Shown: in pieces, positions 46,027 to 58,500 of the stretch
Layout of the letters: every line of letters begins with the position of its first letter
Position numbering within the stretch: the stretch's first letter is position 1
Source of the DNA: Campylorhamphus procurvoides
Taxonomy: Eukaryota; Chordata; Aves; Passeriformes; Dendrocolaptidae
Assembly: GCA_013396655.1 (NCBI GenBank)
Contig: WBMV01000298.1
Location: 2,783,430-2,847,429 of the forward strand
DNA: 64,000 nucleotides
Direction: 5' to 3'
Translations under genes and position numbers: made by a program
Notes under the pieces: model-generated
What the model was told of the DNA's origin: nothing
Databases searched by the model: none
What the model saw: the letters and a program-made list of their open reading frames with translations, nothing else

Positions 46027-48533
46027 GGGTGCCCGAGCCTTTCTCTAATACTGGAGATGACTGGAGCCTCTTCAGTGCATTTGCAGCCTCTGGGCCAAAT
46101 TTTTGATTGTGTTCTTAACATTGTCTTCTTCACTGGCTTGAAAGGTGCCTATGGCCTATAGCAGGAGCAGGACAACTGGTATAGGCAAAGGGGGAGGACT
46201 GGATTGAAGGAAAAGTCCCAATGAGGGTGTCAGATCCATCCTTTGATGGCTTGCAAGGGGTTTTTGCAAGCACCATGAAGCTCTCATAGGGCAGCAGCAA
46301 TAGCTGGAAGGCAGCCCAGCAGATGTCCCTAGATATGTAATCCTGTGAATCTCACCAACCCATCAGTTACCTCTTCTTCCGTCCCTGCAATGGGTGATTT
46401 TCATAACACCCAGCAGATTAAACTTCCTGGATGGACCTGATATTGAAGAAACTCAACATAAACTTACCCTGTGTTAGTGGGACTCACTGTTGTACCTCAA
46501 TCCCCCAAAGCTTTGCAACCTTACTCTTGGAACACACTGAAAACGTCAAATCTCTTCTGAAATGTTACAAAATGTCTTTTTTTCTTCCTTATTAAATCAG
46601 CAGAATGAAGTTGGAAGAAAATCTTCTGGTTTATTTATGTAGTCATTGATGGCAGACATGTTTACATCTCTATGATCCTAAACCTTAGGGAATTGCATTT
46701 CATTTCAGGGCTGCTGGGTCTGCAAATCCCATGAGATTTTTAGCTTTGATTTAAAAATAAACAGGGTGGGGTTTTAACTATGGTTTTGGAGGAAACCATG
46801 AAACCTTGAAAGATAGAAGCTGGAATCCTCAAAGAAAAAGGTATAGAAAGCACATTGAAGAAATAAAAAATACATGCTAACATAATAAAAGTTTCCAAAT
46901 GCATATTTAATCCTGTACCTCTTTTTTTTAATATTTTTATTTTCATGACAAAAGGTGACAATTCATGATTTTGGATTTGCTTTGAAAAACAGTTCTTCAA
47001 GTCCCTATTAAGATGACCTTGAGCTTCAGGCTAGCTTGTGCCATTACACTGAATACTGTATTCTTCCTAAATAAGAGAGGATTTATCCAATTAAATCCCG
47101 TCCTATTAAATAAATATTATTGGTATCTTCACTTTACAGGAGGAGAACAAGTACACAGAATCTGACACAGAATCAGAGCTCCTAAGAATATCTGGCTCCC
47201 AGGTACCTTAAGGAAGGCTTAGCCACTCAGTGACTACATCCACTCGATCCAGTTACAAACTGGAAGTGCCATGTTTTAGTCTCAGTTCATATGGGAGCCA
47301 GTGGGATGGTGACAACCTCTCTGTAACCACAAGTTCTTGTATATTTGTTCCTCCATCTTCAAAAAGGTGAGAAAAGTGGTGTGTCTCAGAGTGTTGCCAG
47401 TTAACTTAGAAGTACTTGTAACCCTTTCTGAGATCTTCTTCCTCTTGTAGTTCAACAGCCTGAGATGCCTCAGAGGTGAGACCATTCCAGCAAATTTCAA
47501 AGAAATCAGTTACCTGTTGATCTAAGATGCTTCACCTGCTCTCTTTCAAAACCACTTATAAAACACCAAGTTCCAGAGCCCTCAGGCACCTGATCTGCAG
47601 AGAAAGCAGTGGACAGTAGGTCCTGAAACACTCCTGAGGCCACAAAGCTGGACCAGCTCTGAGTGAGCTGAGCCTGACAGGCTCAGAAGTGTGTGGGTGG
47701 AACAGGGATGCTGTATGTGGTACCTTGGCTTTATCTCATTAGCTTGCTTCATGAAATGAGCGGGTTCCCAGTGGTCAAAAAGCAAAGGTCCCAAAGGAGA
47801 AGGTGGCCGCAGACACAAACTAAACCTGAGCCTGGTGTCTGTTCTTGTGCTGACTCACTGCTCATGGCGTAAGACATCTTTCCCTTTCAGGGCAGTTCCC
47901 TGCCAGGGATTCAGCTATTGCATAAAAAATCAAAATACTTGGCACCCTGGATACCTCCTAGGCTCCAAATTCACCTTTCTGCTGCAAAGCTGCATATGCA
48001 ATTCTAGTCCCGAAGTGAGGTCACATAGCAGCTGTGAGAGAGGCTTTATCAGCCGAGAAGGATGCTTCTCTTCTCACAAGTACACTCTTGGCTCTCCTCT
48101 TTCTGGAGACTTGTCCCAAATACAGCAGCACTTCACCTACCTCAGCCTAAGAGGTTTTCTGCAAAAGGTGTGTGCTCCTGATCGTCCTCTTCTGAAGGTC
48201 AGTTACTGTCAATGCTGCCCCTGGATGGTCTGCAGTCACTGATGCAAAAATTATGAAATTGTTTCTCTGTCACTATGCCCATAATGGGCTCTGCTTGAAT
48301 TTTAAGGTAGACTTACCTTTCCAAAACACAGTTGGCTTAATCTTTGGAAAGTCCAAACATCTTTTTAGAGGGAGACTGTAGTTAACACAGCAATAGAGTT
48401 ACATCTTATACCAAAGACAATTTACTCCTTGTACTCTTGAGTGTTCCTTCAGACGTTGTATTGTTAGGGTGACTTCTGACTTTTATAATGGAGAATAAAT
48501 GGCTGTTTGATATGACTGTATCTTCAGGAAGTC

Positions 48534-48551
48534 CACTGCTTTAAAGCAGTG
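48534..48551. repeat. Perfect 18-bp palindrome
   Basis: CACTGCTTTAAAGCAGTG is its own reverse complement. The flanking bases (C on both sides) break the symmetry. Confidence 0.9.
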
Positions 48552-50402
48552 CCAGTGTCATGTATTTTTTTTTTCTTTTCAAGCTTTTCATTTCTCTCTC
48601 ATGGTAGGCATTACCCACTTCACTTCCTGACACTGTCCCACTGCAGCCATGCAAAACGCCATAGCATTCCAGCCTCCTGAACACCTTCCACTCTTTTCTA
48701 AAGATTTTCTTTTTATTCCAGTTTATGACCTGCTTGTAACCTTTATACAACATTCAGATACACCAACTCCTACCTCCTGGCCTCTGTCTCAGTGTAACAA
48801 CAGAAAAGCAGAAGGGACTTCTTTATGAACCCCAGTCCCATGCTCAGACAAGAGAACATGCCTTCTTATCCTTGACTTAAGCTGAATTATCTCAGTCTTA
48901 GTGCAAGTTGGCTCTGGTGCCTCATGCTTCCTTCTAGAAAGCTATTCTCACTGCTTTAGTGGCAAAAAAGCCTCTAACTTTCAAAATTACCCAAATGCTA
49001 CTTCTGTGTTTTTTCACTGACTTCAGAAAGAAGCTACTCTTGCTTTGCTTTGTGATGCTAAGTCAGGCTCCCCTTATCTCCTCTGAAAATACAATGTTTG
49101 TAGCCCCTTTAGTGTCCTTATACCCTCCAATGTTGTATGGAGCACTCTTCTCAGGAGTTTGTCAGGCAGAGATAAATTCATACAAGTGTCTGCTAGAATT
49201 ATTTTTGGTTATTATTTTGAGCTGAATTTGATACATGGATGTGAACAACTTCAAAGCTAAGGGAGCTAGGACCCAGGCATATGATCTGTGTTTTGTCTCA
49301 ATAATGAATAATTATTAAGTATTTTTGAAGTATTATCAATTATAATAGCTCTTAGTAGTTTGCTTGAAACACTAATGAAAATGTTGCTGCAGCTATAATA
49401 ACATTTTGTGACAGTTACTCAAATATATCATAATGAAATTTGTCATCCAGCGTATTGCTGATAACTGACGGGACTTACACAAACTCTGTGTTTTTCAGCT
49501 TCATGGGTTAACTGCCTTTCACACCTAGCTAATGCGAGGACAAAGGACTGTTATGATGAGGGACAATTTCCCATTGTTTCTGTTGAGTCAGAAATGTTGT
49601 TATTCAAGCAACTGGTGTTAAACACAGAAAGCATAGAAGCTGCTGCTCCTAATCACTGTGCCATCCCTTACATATTTAAAGCTTGTGTTAATCCTTTTAG
49701 TCATCACCTTGCATTGAAGCTTCATGATTATCTCACCATCTACTGTGACTCCTCAACTTCTTTTCTTTTCTCCAGGGTGAAATCCCTGCTCCCATAAGCA
49801 AAAATGTTCTTTTTCCAAGTATGTAACTGTTTGGCTTCACTGTAAATTAATTCTCTTTGCTTGTTTGTGCTCAGTTTATTGCATGTGCTGGACAGCACAC
49901 CAGTCCTTTTTTTTACTTAACAATCCTCCCATTTTTGTTTTATGTGCAAACTTTATCAACAGTATTATATTTCCTTCCAGTTCACTGATAAATAATATGA
50001 AGACACATAGCAATACACTAAAAGTATGCTTCCTTAGTGAGGATTTCCTAAGTATGGTTATGTTTGAGATCAGTCCATTAACTGGCTTTATCATCTATTG
50101 CTTTAGTGATGATTCAGCAAAAAATTAATCTAGAATAATCAGAATTTCCTATATTTCTGTATGTATTTCATATATTGGATTTGTGTGTACACATTTATCA
50201 ACCAAACCTGTGACATGACAAAGAAGGTACTGAGTTGCTCTGGAAAAATAATCGGTTTTCTTATTTTCCTACTGGTATTAATTGTACATCTCTCCTTTAA
50301 TTTGTTTAATTAGGAACTCCCATAAGTTACATTTACTAGAACTGATATTACATTGACAGAAGAGTGGTTAATTTGGCAATCCTTTTAATGCCTTTTACAT
50401 AC

Positions 50403-51101
50403 AGGAACACACTGAGAGCAGCCCTGTGGAGAAAGACCTAGGGGTTCTCATGTATGAAAAGCTGGACATGAGCCAACAGTTGTGCACTTGCAACCCAGAA
50501 ATCCCATCACCTCCTGGCTGCATCAGAAGAGGAATGGCTAGGAGGTTGAGGGATGAGATTCTTCAACTCTGTTTGTGAGACCCTGCCTGGAGTGCTTCAT
50601 CCAGACCTGGGGTCCTCAGCACAAGAAAGACAGGGAGCTGTTAGAGCAGGTTCAGAGAAGGGCCACAAAGAGTGTCAAAGGGCTGGAGCACCTCTCTTAT
50701 GAAGACAGGCTGAGAGAGTTGGGATTGTTCAGCCTGGAGAAGAGAAGGCTCCAGGAAGACCTTATAGCAGCCTTCCAGCACCTAAAAGAGGCTTATAAAA
50801 AAGAGGGAAAGAGGCTTTTTACACAGGTAGATAGTGATAGGGCAAGGGGGAAGAGTTTTAAACTGAAAGAGATTTAGTTTAGACATTAGAAATAAGCTCT
50901 TTACTGTGAGGGTGATGAGGCACTGGAACAGGTTACCCAGACAAGTTGTGGATATCTGGTCCCTGGAAGTGTTCAAAGCCAGGCTGGATGGGACCCTGAG
51001 CAATCTGGTCTAGTGGAAAGTGTTCCTGCCCATGGCAGGGGGATTGGAACTGGGTGACCTTTGAGGTCCCTTCCAATCCAGTCGTTATATGATTCTATGA
51101 T
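50403..51101 (+). mobile_element. CR1-type LINE 3' part with reverse-transcriptase remnant
   Basis: About 700 bp, sense. The frame 50575-50877 encodes the C-terminal CR1 polymerase region: [20 protein letters not shown], then [20 protein letters not shown], then KRRLQEDLIAAFQHLKEAYK. It is followed by the usual 3' part (GGTGATGAGGCACTGGAACA, then CCCAGACAAGTTG) and a TGATTCTATGATA tail. Upstream, GAGAAAGACCTAGGGGTTCT matches the CR1 'EKDLGVL' region. The frame is interrupted before and after, and the element is 5'-truncated, so it is a dead copy. Confidence 0.95.
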
Positions 51102-53443
51102 ACATTCTTGTATGTAACTGCATTTTTTTTTCTTCCTGCTTCTCTTAAATGCAAAAAATATATGTAAAAATATAGTTGCTGTTGGCATAAAATGGCTTAT
51201 TTCCCATTTCCTTCTTTTCAGTTTGGAGGAGGATGATATTGCCAGAGTGTTTTTCTAAAATGAGGCTCAAAAACATGAATACATCAACCAGAACAGACAG
51301 ACCAGTATGTATTTGTGTACCAAGTCCACTGGTTTCCAGGGAGCATCCTTTAGTGATGAGAGAATTAATTCCTTTTGGTTCTCTTTATCTTGTGGGTACG
51401 CTTGTTGCTGCTGTGCTTTCACACTGATGCTTCTCCACCTTGACATACTCTTCTTCCTTCATTAATTTCAGGTGACTGCTGCTCTTGTCTCTGTGTTCAG
51501 CATCTTTTGTAGCTATTTACAGAGTAGGAAGGTTGGTTTGCTCTCTTGAGACTTCCTCTTGCTAGTCCTGGCAAGACCACATTTGTTTATCTGAGAAAAT
51601 GGTTGGGATGTCACTGCTTTTCTCATCAAACCATAGTGAGGTTTCCCTTTCGCAATATAAATGTCTCAGATACCTGACAAGCCAGGAGCTAGAGGTGGAT
51701 AGAAAACAATATGCCCTTGCTGCAAAATTATTTCAGATTTCAAAAATTGTACTATCATATTCTGGGCCAAATATAAGATCTTCCCAGGTATTTTATGTTC
51801 ACAGACAAGAGGAGAGAGCTGGAGGTAGTTTGGTGTACAGCACATTTATTCAGACTCTACCACCCTCATCCAGGATGGGAATTTGGTCAGTTGTCTGCAA
51901 GGCCCCTGAGGCAGCTCTGAAGAGAAGAAAAAGGGGACAGCTATAGGTTAAGAAAGCTAAGTTTAGGACTGATTGTACGTTGGAGGAGCTGAGCTTCTTC
52001 AGCTGATGGGTATCCATGAAGCCAGTTCAACTCACTCTGAAGCAGGCACCCTGTGCTAAGTCAGCCAAACTCTGTTGATCCACTGCTTGATACAGTCACT
52101 TTCACACAGGACTTTGAAATGCTGAATGTTGCCTTGCCTGCCCACCTGGCTTTACAAGAGTGCACATCTCTCATACCTTCTGTGTCATGTCTACTAGCCC
52201 TATATAATCCTTAAGTAAACAGCCCCAAGGGGCACTGGGCAGGGGCTTGGACCTGAATCCGTTACCTCCTAAGTCAAGCAAAGAACAGGTTTCTCACTCT
52301 GATTGGTAGATAAGTCATTTATACAAGGTGAAATAGCCTGGATGGCTGAGGAGAATTTGTGAGAGTGGCAGAAGAAGGATCAGACTGAGCAACACCTGCA
52401 TCCCAAAAGCTGTTGAATATTGCCAGAGGAGGCATTGCTGATATTTTGATAGATAGTTCTTGACAAAATAGTTATTAATACTAGAATGTATGAGGTGGAG
52501 GAGAAACAAAAACCAAAACCAACAAACCACCAAGTATTTGATAGCAGACACCTTTGAGCAAAAAAATAAAAGCCAACCACATGGAAAATTCATGACCTGA
52601 TTTCCTAATCAACACACTTGGAGCACAGTTCATGCTCAGAGCAGTGCTGAGAGTCTGTTTTCCTTTCAGCCACCTAAATTGATGAGCTGGACCCACGTTT
52701 CTCCACCTGCCTGGATTACAGCTCTCCCTTAGTGGGAACTGCTGAACTGTGTCCCTTCCTGCCTCCAGCTTCTGCAGCTGGCCCAGCGGCGGGGAGCTCT
52801 CCTGCAGAGATGTCCCTCCAGGCTGGCAGCACTTAACCTCTCCAAGGAAAGAGTACGTACAGCCAGTGGAGGGTGAGTGAAGTGAGTGTGCTGTGGCACA
52901 CAGGCATGCTGTCAAGGAGCTAAGGAAGGCTCCCGCTGAAAGATGGTGTTGCACTGCTCACCCCTGTGTCACTTACATCTTCATGGCTGACACCTTTGCA
53001 GAGATCCTTTGAAGCCTCTCTCTGGTCTCTGTCTCCACTTTGCTACTTAAGACAGAATACTGGATATTAATCTGGTACTTTAAAAATCCCACTTTATGTA
53101 CTATCCTTAGAACTGCTGGGTTGTTTGTTGGTTTTGGGGTTTTTTTCTGGCTTAATTACACTATGAAATGCACAAGACCACTTCTGACAACACTACTTAC
53201 TAAGCCTGATTTTTTTTTCTAAGGGGCAAGGAGGGAATGCAAACCCTTTGCTTGGACTGACAGGGTGTTAAGTGATCTTAGATTTTCTCTGTGGTGATGT
53301 CCTGTTGTGATTCTTTATCAATTAAGCAGTGATTTCTATGTGACTCTTCAAGTTTAGCATGGTTCTTGAAACTGTTGAAACTACCCTGCTTTTGAGGTTT
53401 CCGAGTCCAAAATGGCCCTGGTACTGCTGGTTAGGATATATGT

Positions 53444-53505
53444 TCTCTTCTTCTTTTCCTTTTCCTTTACCCCCTCGCCCCCCCCTCCCATTTCTTGCTT
53501 TTTGG
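53444..53505 (+). repeat. Polypyrimidine tract
   Basis: A nearly pure C/T stretch including CCCCCTCGCCCCCCCCTCCC. Low-complexity sequence able to form a triplex or a G-rich structure on the other strand. Confidence 0.8.
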
Positions 53506-54939
53506 GATGATAAGCTTTGGATAAAAATGTCTAGGAAGTTATCAGCCCAAATATACTACTATTATATATCCACCTACCCCAGTGCAAGTCCTTTCAACGT
53601 TACTACTTGGCTGCAATCCTCTGTTAATCATCAGGGCAGTTTCGGTTCTGTGTTTCTAATGGTTGAATAAATTCATCATCTTCCTACATCTATCCCCTCG
53701 CAAATCTGGAGTTTCCACTTGCAGAAATTCTTCCGAGATGTCTCAGCTCAGAAAACTGCTTAATTTCTGATTCTGTTAACAGGGAATGATTATAGAATGT
53801 CACATCTTTTCTGAGGGTCTTCATTCATATTCTTCTTTAATATTGGTGTTTGGAACATTATATGTGCTCCAGGTCACCTAGTGTTCAGAGAAACTGGTAG
53901 CCTTGGAAAACTAGGAACTTAGAAATTTAGGAACTGTTGGCCAGTGTTTTTAACAGAAGTGTGAGCACCTTTTTGTGCACACACAGCACTAGTTAAAATG
54001 ACTCCAAGGAGGTATTCTCTTTTGGATTGTGGATGGCTGACAGCAAAGCACTATGGTTTTGGCAACTGTTTTCTTCATGCCATTTTTCCCCCTCTCATTT
54101 AAGAAGTATGCTATCTATATACAGCCTAAGGGCTTAGCCTCTGTACTGGAATGAGTTGAATTTTTTCCACCTTCTTTGTTCTTCCCTGACCCCATTCCAT
54201 ATATGCTTTTTCTTAAGGGCAGTAACCATCTGGAATGTGCTTTATTGGTGGAGCCAGTCCATAAGGACAAGAACAAACCAGCACTCCTCGAGATCCACTG
54301 GGAAAAGGGAGAGGTGTATACTTGGGTCACACACAAATACCTGGAAGTTGATTTAGCAGCTGCAGGACCCATATGAGACAACTCCTGTTGCAGAGAAATA
54401 CTTTCTTCTACAGAGAGATACCTTTCTTGTTCTCTCCCACCTTCCAGACCTCTTCCTTCCTGCTTCTCCATCTGTTTCTCAAAAATCTTAACATACCATG
54501 ATTTTCAGTCTGCTTTCCTCAAGCACTTCTCTTTCTGGAATGCCCCAATGGATCTCCACTCTTGCTTCTTTTCTCTCCATGTGTAACTGCTGGCTGGTCC
54601 TATATACAGTGAATATCTCTATGCAGATGACAGAAATGGTTTTACTTCTGCACCTCTCCTCTCTTCAGTCCAGGCCTGTTTTGCTGGCAGCTTTTGAATA
54701 ATTATCAGCTCTCAGACTAACACAGATATTAGCCAGGCTCCTTTCCTTGTGGGGGTAGATTATGCTGGTTACCCCATGCTGCTGGCAGTTAGGGGCCTAG
54801 AACCAGGGCAATGCTACTTCTGTCATCTTAAGATTCTTCCTGTAACTTTCATAAATATAGATGTAGACATGCCAAGCATAATATGTACGAAATACATTTA
54901 TTTGTGGCTCAACTCTTCTAGAAGATGCAGTTTCACTAG

Positions 54940-54953
54940 CCACCAGGTGGGAG
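54940..54953 (+). promoter_or_regulatory. CTCF-like site
   Basis: CCACCAGGTGGGAG agrees with the core consensus CCASYAGRKGGCRS at 13 of 14 positions; the mismatch is G for C at position 12. It lies in DNA with no other annotated feature, 16 kb beyond LCA5, where a domain boundary would be plausible. One motif match alone is weak evidence. Confidence 0.3.
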
Positions 54954-55497
54954 AGAAGTCACAAGAAGGTGTCAAATGTGACTGCCCTTTCTTCCTAAGG
55001 TCATTACATACAACAAGATACCTCCATGGCTTTTTTACCACATACAAAAACTGTAAGTTCTGTGCAAGGAACTGGAAATGGCATGGATCAGGCAAGGCTG
55101 GGAGGTGCTCACTGCTCTTCAGGACTAGGGAGGCTGTGAAAGTCTGGGCAGAGGACACCTGGGGACTGAGACTGCTGTGAGCTGTGAGTAATGGGAGTCC
55201 CTCAGCCTGAGGATTTCCTCCACAGTCAGCTGATGAGAATGGCTGCTCCAACAGCACCCATTCCAAACAGATACTGCAAGGTCAGCTTGAACATGTATTG
55301 GACAGCCCAGCTGACTGGTCAAATAGCACTGACCAGGTTTTAGAAAGGTGAAAATCCAAAGTCAGGCTCTACCCAAGCAATGTTACTCACAACCTCTGAT
55401 CTGTAACAATTAAGGGAGTAATGGCCTTTTTGTTCTGGCTTTGTGCATCATGCAATGAGGTCATGATCCATGACTACAACTCCTGCGCAATAGAGTA

Positions 55498-55512
55498 ATG
55501 CAAATAATTAAT
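55498..55512 (+). promoter_or_regulatory. POU octamer fused to a homeodomain core
   Basis: ATGCAAAT (the octamer motif) at 55498-55505 overlaps TAATTA at 55505-55510. The surrounding 250 bp are rich in similar AT-type motifs and lack repeats, as enhancers often are. Candidate only. Confidence 0.25.
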
Positions 55513-58500
55513 AAAAATAATGAGTTGGGTTCCATTGTCTGTCTTGCACTGCATAAAATCCCCTGTCAGCAGTTACTGTCTGTGAGGATATTTAAAGTCT
55601 TGATGCAATTTGAAAATGTAGTGCAAATGACAGTGTAATAAACCAAAGAACTTCATCAAATTCTAATTGAAATTAATGACAGCTGAACTTCTGCATTGTG
55701 CATGAAAGAAGAGACTTCATCCCCAGCCTTAAAAGCAGTTGGCTCCAGCGGTGGCATGGCTCAGTCTGTACTGTCTTCTTTTTGTACCTCAAACACTGTG
55801 GTTTTTTGCAGAAAACTAGTCTTATTTTGGACAATTAGCAAATATCACATGGATTAAAAAGTTAGACTTTTCTCTCAATTCCTGCAGAAGTGCTTTCCCT
55901 ATATATATGGGAGATCTGTAAGAAATCATATCCACATGTATTTTGGGAGACTAGGAGCTGAAAATACATTCCTTTACCTATGAGACTATTTTCTACAGTA
56001 CTACTTCAGAAATGTATACATAGGCCAAATCTTAACAAAAAAGATTCTGTTATTTCAAGGTCATTTTAAACCTGTGTGGCAGAGGTCTGAAGGTTAGAAA
56101 TGTCATCAGGAAAAGGCGCAGTGCACGGAGGCATGCCAGTGTGTTTTCAAAATGGCTGTGGAAGCCCTTTTCCCATCCCCTGGCAGAAGAAGTGAATAAC
56201 AGAGATAGCTGGAACTGGCCATTGCATTTTATTACTATGCCATAACATGGGCAAATATGATTCTCCATGCTAACATTTGGCATCAGTACAATTTCACAGA
56301 GCCCTAATGGTTGCAGTGGAGCACAGCTCAAGCCACTCAGCTCCAGGTAACTGAAATGTTCCTTGTCTTCAATGTTACATGTAATATTTACTTTTCTAAT
56401 AACTTTTTTGCTATAAAACCTGCTAAAACAAGAATATTCTTTTTTTAACTAGGTTGCACAGCTTTGCAGATTTTTAAGAATGTCTTCAGCACAGCCATTT
56501 AAGTCATTCCACATTACTGTCATGCAGCTGTTTGCATTACATCTTGTGGGTCACTTGTAAAGAGAAGAGCTGTTGTGATGTACTGTGCTTACCGACAGCA
56601 GGCACAAATCAGGAGAACTGTACATGGAGGCATATCATTAAATTTCAACAAACAGTTTTACTGGAGAAGTCATTCTTCCTATGAGATCACTAAAGCTGCC
56701 ATTGTCCATAAACTATTTAGAAGACCTGAAGAAAGGGCTACTCAAAATCTTTAGCTGATAAGGTTTAATGTTGTATTTTCTTGTACTTTTGTTTATAATT
56801 CTCCTACTTACCAGTCTTTCCTTTTTCTCAGTGCCTAAAAAATTTGTGCTCTTAGGCACATACTTTCAGGATTCTTGGAGAGATGGGGTATTTAAATACT
56901 GGCTACATCTAATACCTACAGAGAGACCTAAAGGTCTGTAAGTTTTTTGATGCTGCAACATAAATGGATGGTTAGTTTGTGAAAAAAGCATGTCATGCAA
57001 GTCTCTAAGAAGCTGAGTTCAAGTGACATTCTTTGCCTCAGATTCTGCTGGTTTATTTCTTTTCATAGCAGTTATATACGCTGTTTCTAAAAATAGTTCT
57101 TTTTCATATACCATCAACCTGCACCCTGGGTCTAACTCAAAGACTGTGAAGTCAATGGAGATTATTCTAAGAAAAGATAAAAAAGATTCACTATAAATAG
57201 GACAGAACTTGTGATTTTTGTTCTATTTTCCTTTACCAAATGCAAAGACATAAAAACTACAACTTCTGTTTTCTGAAAATGTGATTAGTCTGCACCTTCC
57301 AGAGACTTAAAAAGCAGTGCCCAGAGTCTGCATCCCCTTCTCCAGAATGGTTACCCTCCTGGAACTAGGAACAGCTTGTCAAAATCCCATCTTTCACAAT
57401 GAAATTTGCTACTTTTTGGTGGAAAAGGATGCTTTCTGCAGCAGTATTATGCCCTTCCAAGGCATGAATCAATTTACATTTCAATCATGGGTGGGCTCAT
57501 ACCATCAATTTGTGAGAGTGCTTTTCATTTACCTGAAGTCACAGTCATTGGGCTGATCCCAGATTTGCCATTACGGTAACACCTACTTTTACCACGACAG
57601 CTCTTGAGTGCTCAGCCTCCACAAAAATAAATAAATTCTGCTGAAACTGTGCTAAATTCATTACCAATGAATCTTTTTTCACTATATGAAATTCTAAATT
57701 AAAAAAACAGGTTTATTTTAAGCTTTTAACAGACTGTTGTAGTTAATCATGTATATCAGGCAAGAGGCTTGGTTGCTAAGAAAATCTTTGGCATGTTTCC
57801 ATAAGATTTGTGTGTTATTGACAGAAAAAGTACCAAATGATAGGAAGTGCATCTGCTACTCTGAATAGTGAAACAACAAAAGAAGAGTAGAAAAATTTTC
57901 TGCCCAAATTTTGAGAGAATGCAAGCCCGTGCCAAAAATAACATACTTCCCATCAATTTACAGTGTAGATATTTGACTTTAAAGACTTGATTAAGATTTA
58001 AAAAAAAAAAAGAATTCCCCATTTCTGTGTGGATAGAACATATGGATCTCTGGTTGCCAGTTGCTGCACAGAGGTTCCTAGGATGAGCTCAAAGCTATAA
58101 TACATTGGTTATCTGCAGAAACACCAAGTGTGTTTGTTACTTGCATAAGAAATCTCATTTGTGTCTACATTTATTGTTCCCCAGCATGCAGTTGTCCGCC
58201 ATGTGATCAGTCAGACATTTCTATGTAGTTTTTCTGGCTATCTCAACTGCCATGGTCTGGAAGGGGGAGAGAAAAGATGACCTGAGATGGGGACAGAAGA
58301 CAGAGTGGAACCTGCTTTAAGAGCCCTGATACTGCTTTCCTCAGGAAGCAACATAGAGGTGGGCATGTGGGGCTTTAGTTGAATAAAATCTGCCCAGAGA
58401 AACAGATGCCTAGTACTGGGTCATAGCCTGGAGCTCCAAATGCAGCCAGAGAAGTTTTGGCATGTGTGAGGTGGAGCAGCCAGTGGCAGAGAAAGACAGC

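Larger units (their letters stand above)
44631..50402. other. Intergenic DNA, no gene seen
   Basis: Several frames of 60-152 codons occur (the longest at 44583-45041), but they lack known domains and overlap on both strands. Two perfect palindromes (46007-46026 and 48534-48551) are annotated separately. No RNA gene is recognised. Confidence 0.5.

Noticed and set aside
50575..50877. 100-codon frame as a cellular gene
   Set aside because: It encodes the C-terminal part of the CR1 LINE polymerase and is flanked by CR1 3' sequence with the octamer tail.
54115..54471. Overlapping frames on both strands (118, 66 and 66 codons) as a possible retrocopy
   Set aside because: The plus-strand frame I checked (54176) begins with TTG. 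The minus-strand one begins with ATG but is low in complexity at its start. No domain or poly(A) remnant is seen.
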